DNA from: Chloroflexota bacterium
GTDB taxonomy: Bacteria; Chloroflexota; Dormibacteria; Aeolococcales; Aeolococcaceae
Direction of reading: 5' to 3'
NCBI GenBank assembly: GCA_003491925.1
Contig: DNAU01000137.1
Coordinates: 1-7,357, forward strand
DNA length: 7,357 nt
The position numbers were made by a program, and so were the translations under genes. Position 1 is the stretch's first letter, and each line of letters opens with the position of its first letter. The notes beneath the pieces were generated by a model. That model was not told the origin of the DNA. It worked only from the letters and a program-made list of their open reading frames with translations, and made no database searches. Shown one piece after another: positions 5,279 to 7,357 of the stretch.

Positions 5279-5307
5279 AACATAGTACCTGACAGTGGTT
5301 TCGTCAA
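5279..5307 (-). promoter_or_regulatory. Strong sigma70-like promoter of the XRE gene
   Basis: On the minus strand TTGACG (plus 5302-5307), a 17-base spacer and TATGTT (plus 5279-5284) form the best promoter match in the window. Only 8 bases separate the -10 from ATG 5270, so the transcript should start 0-3 bases before the ATG and carry no Shine-Dalgarno site. GTACCT occurs at 5255-5260 and 5285-5290, exactly 30 bp apart on either side of the start. These could be operator half-sites for autoregulation, but that is weak. Confidence 0.65.
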
Positions 5308-5370
5308 CGCATGCGAGAGCGCCCCTCGGCACCGGACGGCGGCGCCCCGGATCTGCGACGATCTGACCCG

Positions 5371-5736
5371 ATGTGCCGGGTCTGCCAGAAGCGCCCTGAA
5401 ATCCCCGACGAGCGCAGCGGCCGCTGCGAGGCCTGTGTGAAGGCGGGCCGGATGGCGCTCCGCTTCCGCCTCGCTCCCGGGCCGGGCGGTGCCGGCCTCC
5501 GGGTCAAGGCGGGCGAGATCTCCCCCCGGGCCCTCCGCCAGAAGTGGCTCAGCCAGCTCCAGGCCTACGGGTCCCAGCCCCAGCCGCGACCCCACCTCGG
5601 CCTGCACGAGGCGGAGCTGGTGGTCGCCAAGGACCACCTGGAGACGATCCGGGTCGCCGCCGACCTGGCCGGTCAGGTCCCCGCGGTGCTGGAGGCGCTG
5701 CGCCAGGCGGCCGCGCGCACCGACGCCTCCTGGTGA
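5371..5736 (+). CDS. Small zinc-ribbon protein, uncharacterised
   Basis: From ATG 5371 this protein has 121 residues and begins MCRVCQKRPE, with C2/C5 and C19/C22 (in GRCEAC) forming a CxxC-x13-CxxC zinc ribbon. The body is basic at first (RMALRFRLAPG) and then helical (PRALRQKWLSQLQAY; VVAKDHLETIRVAADLAGQV; PAVLEALRQAAA). An upstream in-frame ATG at 5311 adds 20 residues and would start only 4 bases from the divergent promoter. I prefer 5371 because the extra 20 codons have more A/T third positions than the rest. Neither start has a Shine-Dalgarno site. I do not recognise the family. The divergent XRE gene may share regulation with it. Binding of nucleic acid through the ribbon is plausible but unproven. 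Confidence 0.7.
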   Translation: MCRVCQKRPEIPDERSGRCEACVKAGRMALRFRLAPGPGGAGLRVKAGEISPRALRQKWLSQLQAYGSQPQPRPHLGLHEAELVVAKDHLETIRVAADLAGQVPAVLEALRQAAARTDASW

Positions 5737-5765
5737 CCGCGAGAGCACGGCGGCATCCAGGGCGT

Positions 5766-5867
5766 TCAGATCAAGGAGGCGAGCAGCGGAGGGAGGGAGC
5801 GCACCGACGTGCGTGACCGGCTGAGAAGCGGAGCTGACGCGGAGCTGGGCGGCCTGGACGCCACCAT
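5766..5867 (-). CDS. Possible small ORF overlapping the carboxypeptidase stop
   Basis: ATG 5867-5865 shares one base with the carboxypeptidase TGA (TGATG) and opens a 33-residue frame rich in Ser, Arg, Leu and Pro. Its residues 6-12 (PPSSASA) echo the carboxypeptidase N-terminus (PSSSASA) because the underlying DNA is repeated in the same phase. It could be a coupled microprotein, or a leftover from a partial duplication of the gene start. There is no Shine-Dalgarno site and no recognisable domain, and GC-rich DNA gives many such frames, so confidence is low. Confidence 0.2.
   Translation of the reverse strand: MVASRPPSSASAPLLSRSRTSVRSLPPLLASLI
5800..5813. terminator. Weak hairpin between convergent genes
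   Basis: CGCAC-CGAC-GTGCG can form a 5-bp stem with a four-base loop in the 130-base interval between the convergent zinc-ribbon and carboxypeptidase genes. No T run follows on either strand, so the terminator role is only a possibility. Confidence 0.2.
5831..5853. repeat. Direct repeat copy 1, past the carboxypeptidase 3' end
   Basis: This segment matches 7168-7190 at 22 of 23 bases, including the exact 18-mer GAGCTGACGCGGAGCTGG (5831-5848 and 7168-7185). It lies 14 bases beyond the stop codon of the minus-strand carboxypeptidase gene and inside the small ORF 5766-5867. Confidence 0.75.
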
Positions 5868-7192
5868 CAGTGGGTGATCAGCCACTGCCAGCTCGGCTGG
5901 CCCAGGCCGCCGGTCGCTGAGACATCCCAGGTGGCGACGGTGACGCCGGCGATCGTGCCGGTAACGTGGCCGACCACGGTGCCGGAGGCGACCGCCGTCG
6001 GATCGAGATGGGTGACCTGGCTCGCCGAGAGCTTCAGGGTGGCACCGACCCGGACCTCGACGGAGGAGAGGCCGCTCTCGAAGCTCGCCTGCAGGCCGGT
6101 GCTGGTCCCCCACCCCGAGCGGAGCGTGCCCGGTACCGCGGGGGGCTTGAGCGATCCCGGGTCGATGGTCGGGTAGTCCTCGAAGGCGGCCTTCACCGCG
6201 GTGCCGGCCACCGTGAGCGCGAGCCCCAGCTCGTCGTCGAGGGCGCCGCTGGGGGTGGTCTGACCGAGGACGGCGCCGACCACCCGCACGTCCGAGGTCG
6301 CGCCCAGCGGGCCGACGTGCTCGGCCGCGAAGAGCAGGCAGCCCCCGGCCTGGGGCGTCGACCCGGTCTTGATCCCCAACCAGCCCGGGACGGTGCCCAG
6401 ATCGGTGTCGAGGTTGTGGATGGTGGTGCCGTCGGGCATCGTCGCGGTCGGGGTGCCCACCAGGTAGGTGAGAGCCGGGTTGGCGAGGGCAGCCTGACCC
6501 AGCTTGACCAGATCGCTGGCGGTCGAGACCGTCTGGGGACTGTAGCCGCTGGCGTCGGCGAAGCTGGTCTGGGTCATCCCCAGGGTCTTCGCCTCGCTGT
6601 TCAGCTCGGCGATGAAGGCCGGCTGTGAGCCCGCCACCCAGACCGCCAGGGTCTCGGCGATGTTGTTGGCCGAGGGGAGGAGCAGGGCGAGGAGCAGCTG
6701 ACGCTCGCTGAACTGCTCGCCCACCGTCACCGGGAGGTTCGAGCCGTCACCCGCCACCACCTGGTCGTAGAAGGCGACGTCCTGCTCGGTGATCGTATAG
6801 TTGGGCCCGCTCTGCTCCAGGGCGAGAGGCTTGGCCTTGAGCACCACCAGGGCGGTCATCACCTTGGCGATGGAGCCGATCGGGACGACGGCCGTCGGCG
6901 CCAGGCTCGCGACCTGGCCGCCGTCCGAGGAGACCAGGTCGAAGCTGCCGGTCGTGGGCAGGGGGATCGCCGGCGGCGGGCCCGGGGCGACCGCGAGGGT
7001 GGCGGCGAGCTGGAGGTGGAGGTCCGGCGGCGGGGGGGTGCTCACCAGCCTGACCGCGGCGACAGCCCCAGCCCCGACCACCACGCCGGCCATCACCGCG
7101 AAGCCGACCGCCAGCACACGCCCGCGGCGGCGGGTCGAGCGCTTGCCGGCGGGCCGGCCCGGCGGATGAGCTGACGCGGAGCTGGACGGCAT
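5867..7192 (-). CDS. D-alanyl-D-alanine carboxypeptidase, S11 family (PBP5-like)
   Basis: This 441-residue enzyme would remove the terminal D-alanine of peptidoglycan pentapeptides outside the membrane, controlling cross-linking. All three active-site motifs are present: SIAK (S107 nucleophile, K110), SAN (174-176) and KTG (275-277). The neighbouring family stretches LLLPSANNIAETLA, TSFADASGYSP and GIKTGSTPQAGGCL are also present. A basic N-terminus (KRSTRRRGR) precedes one hydrophobic segment at ~26-50, then a Pro-rich linker (51-80). This suggests a signal anchor or uncleaved signal sequence rather than a free secreted protein. Residues ~350-441 form a beta-rich C-terminal domain; no clear C-terminal amphipathic anchor is seen. 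ATG 7192 has no Shine-Dalgarno site and lies 15 bases after the HU stop codon, so the two are probably co-transcribed. The first 23 bases of the gene recur after its 3' end. Confidence 0.9.
   Translation of the reverse strand: MPSSSASAHPPGRPAGKRSTRRRGRVLAVGFAVMAGVVVGAGAVAAVRLVSTPPPPDLHLQLAATLAVAPGPPPAIPLPTTGSFDLVSSDGGQVASLAPTAVVPIGSIAKVMTALVVLKAKPLALEQSGPNYTITEQDVAFYDQVVAGDGSNLPVTVGEQFSERQLLLALLLPSANNIAETLAVWVAGSQPAFIAELNSEAKTLGMTQTSFADASGYSPQTVSTASDLVKLGQAALANPALTYLVGTPTATMPDGTTIHNLDTDLGTVPGWLGIKTGSTPQAGGCLLFAAEHVGPLGATSDVRVVGAVLGQTTPSGALDDELGLALTVAGTAVKAAFEDYPTIDPGSLKPPAVPGTLRSGWGTSTGLQASFESGLSSVEVRVGATLKLSASQVTHLDPTAVASGTVVGHVTGTIAGVTVATWDVSATGGLGQPSWQWLITH
7168..7190. repeat. Direct repeat copy 2, at the carboxypeptidase 5' end
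   Basis: This copy covers codons 1-8 of the carboxypeptidase gene apart from the first two bases of the start codon, and encodes PSSSASA. It is the partner of 5831-5853; the two copies are in direct orientation and 1337 bp apart. Confidence 0.75.
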
Positions 7193-7207
7193 GGGGCGCC
7201 GCCGTGC

Positions 7208-7357
7208 TCAGCGCTTGGCGTGCCGGCCGTTCCCCTTGAGGGACGCCGAGAGGGTTGCGGAGGGGGAGAAGCGGACCACCTTGCGCGCCGGGACACGAAC
7301 CGCCTCGCCGGTCCGGGGGTTGCGCCCCATCCGTGCCGCGCGCTGCTGGATCTTGAA
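7208..7357 (-). CDS. HU-family DNA-binding protein, C-terminal part
   Basis: Only the last 49 codons and the stop codon lie in the window; the gene runs off the right edge. The visible part starts with FKIQQRAARMGRNPRTGEAV. This is the HU/IHF signature of the beta arm, whose proline (P15 of the visible part, in GRNPRTGE) normally intercalates between base pairs. VRVPARKVVRFSPSATL, the strand and C-terminal helix, follows, then a short basic tail (GNGRHAKR). The family length is about 90 residues, so roughly half is missing. HU compacts and bends DNA without strong sequence specificity. It lies just upstream of the carboxypeptidase gene on the same strand. Confidence 0.92.
   Translation of the reverse strand, partial: FKIQQRAARMGRNPRTGEAVRVPARKVVRFSPSATLSASLKGNGRHAKR

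Noticed and set aside
5809..5877. 22-codon plus-strand ORF starting at GTG 5809 after GGAGGGAGGG
   Set aside because: The purine-rich stretch 11 bases upstream is suggestive, but the ORF is tiny, has no recognisable feature and overlaps the carboxypeptidase 3' end. This is not enough to call a gene.

Overview
The window is GC-rich, and codon third positions are almost all G or C. Several genes seem to lack Shine-Dalgarno sites: two start within a few bases of a predicted transcription start, and others start on the stop codon of the gene before. Together with an S11 D-Ala-D-Ala carboxypeptidase and an HU protein, this suggests a bacterium from a high-GC Terrabacteria lineage (Actinomycetota, Chloroflexota or Dormibacterota-like). 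The sequence alone does not settle the phylum. The genes are chromosomal housekeeping genes. I see no transposase, integrase, CRISPR array, tRNA or rRNA.

Left part (1-1735), plus strand: the tail of a probable ribbon-helix-helix protein, an FmdB-type zinc-ribbon protein, a thioredoxin and a small DUF5658-like membrane protein. The thioredoxin has its own leader, with an extended -10, a perfect 18-bp palindrome and a strong ribosome binding site. A convergent intergenic stretch of degenerate ~20-bp repeats (1594-1713) separates this part from the next.

Middle part (1736-5270), minus strand, transcribed from right to left: a small XRE-type regulator, then folB (dihydroneopterin aldolase), folD (methylene-THF dehydrogenase/cyclohydrolase), an unrecognised 191-aa protein, and folC (dihydrofolate/folylpolyglutamate synthase). 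The junctions folB-folD (GTGA), folD-unknown (TGATG) and unknown-folC (GTGA) all overlap start on stop. These four genes are therefore one translationally coupled folate unit. FolB acts early in pterin synthesis. FolC adds glutamate to dihydropteroate and to folates. FolD interconverts one-carbon forms of tetrahydrofolate. The 191-aa protein is the unexplained member. FolC carries an in-frame insertion encoded by simple repeats.

Right part (5271-7357): a small zinc-ribbon protein diverges from the XRE gene. It converges on a minus-strand pair, a truncated HU gene followed 15 nt later by a D-alanyl-D-alanine carboxypeptidase. The first bases of the carboxypeptidase gene are repeated just past its stop codon, inside a small ORF that overlaps that stop.
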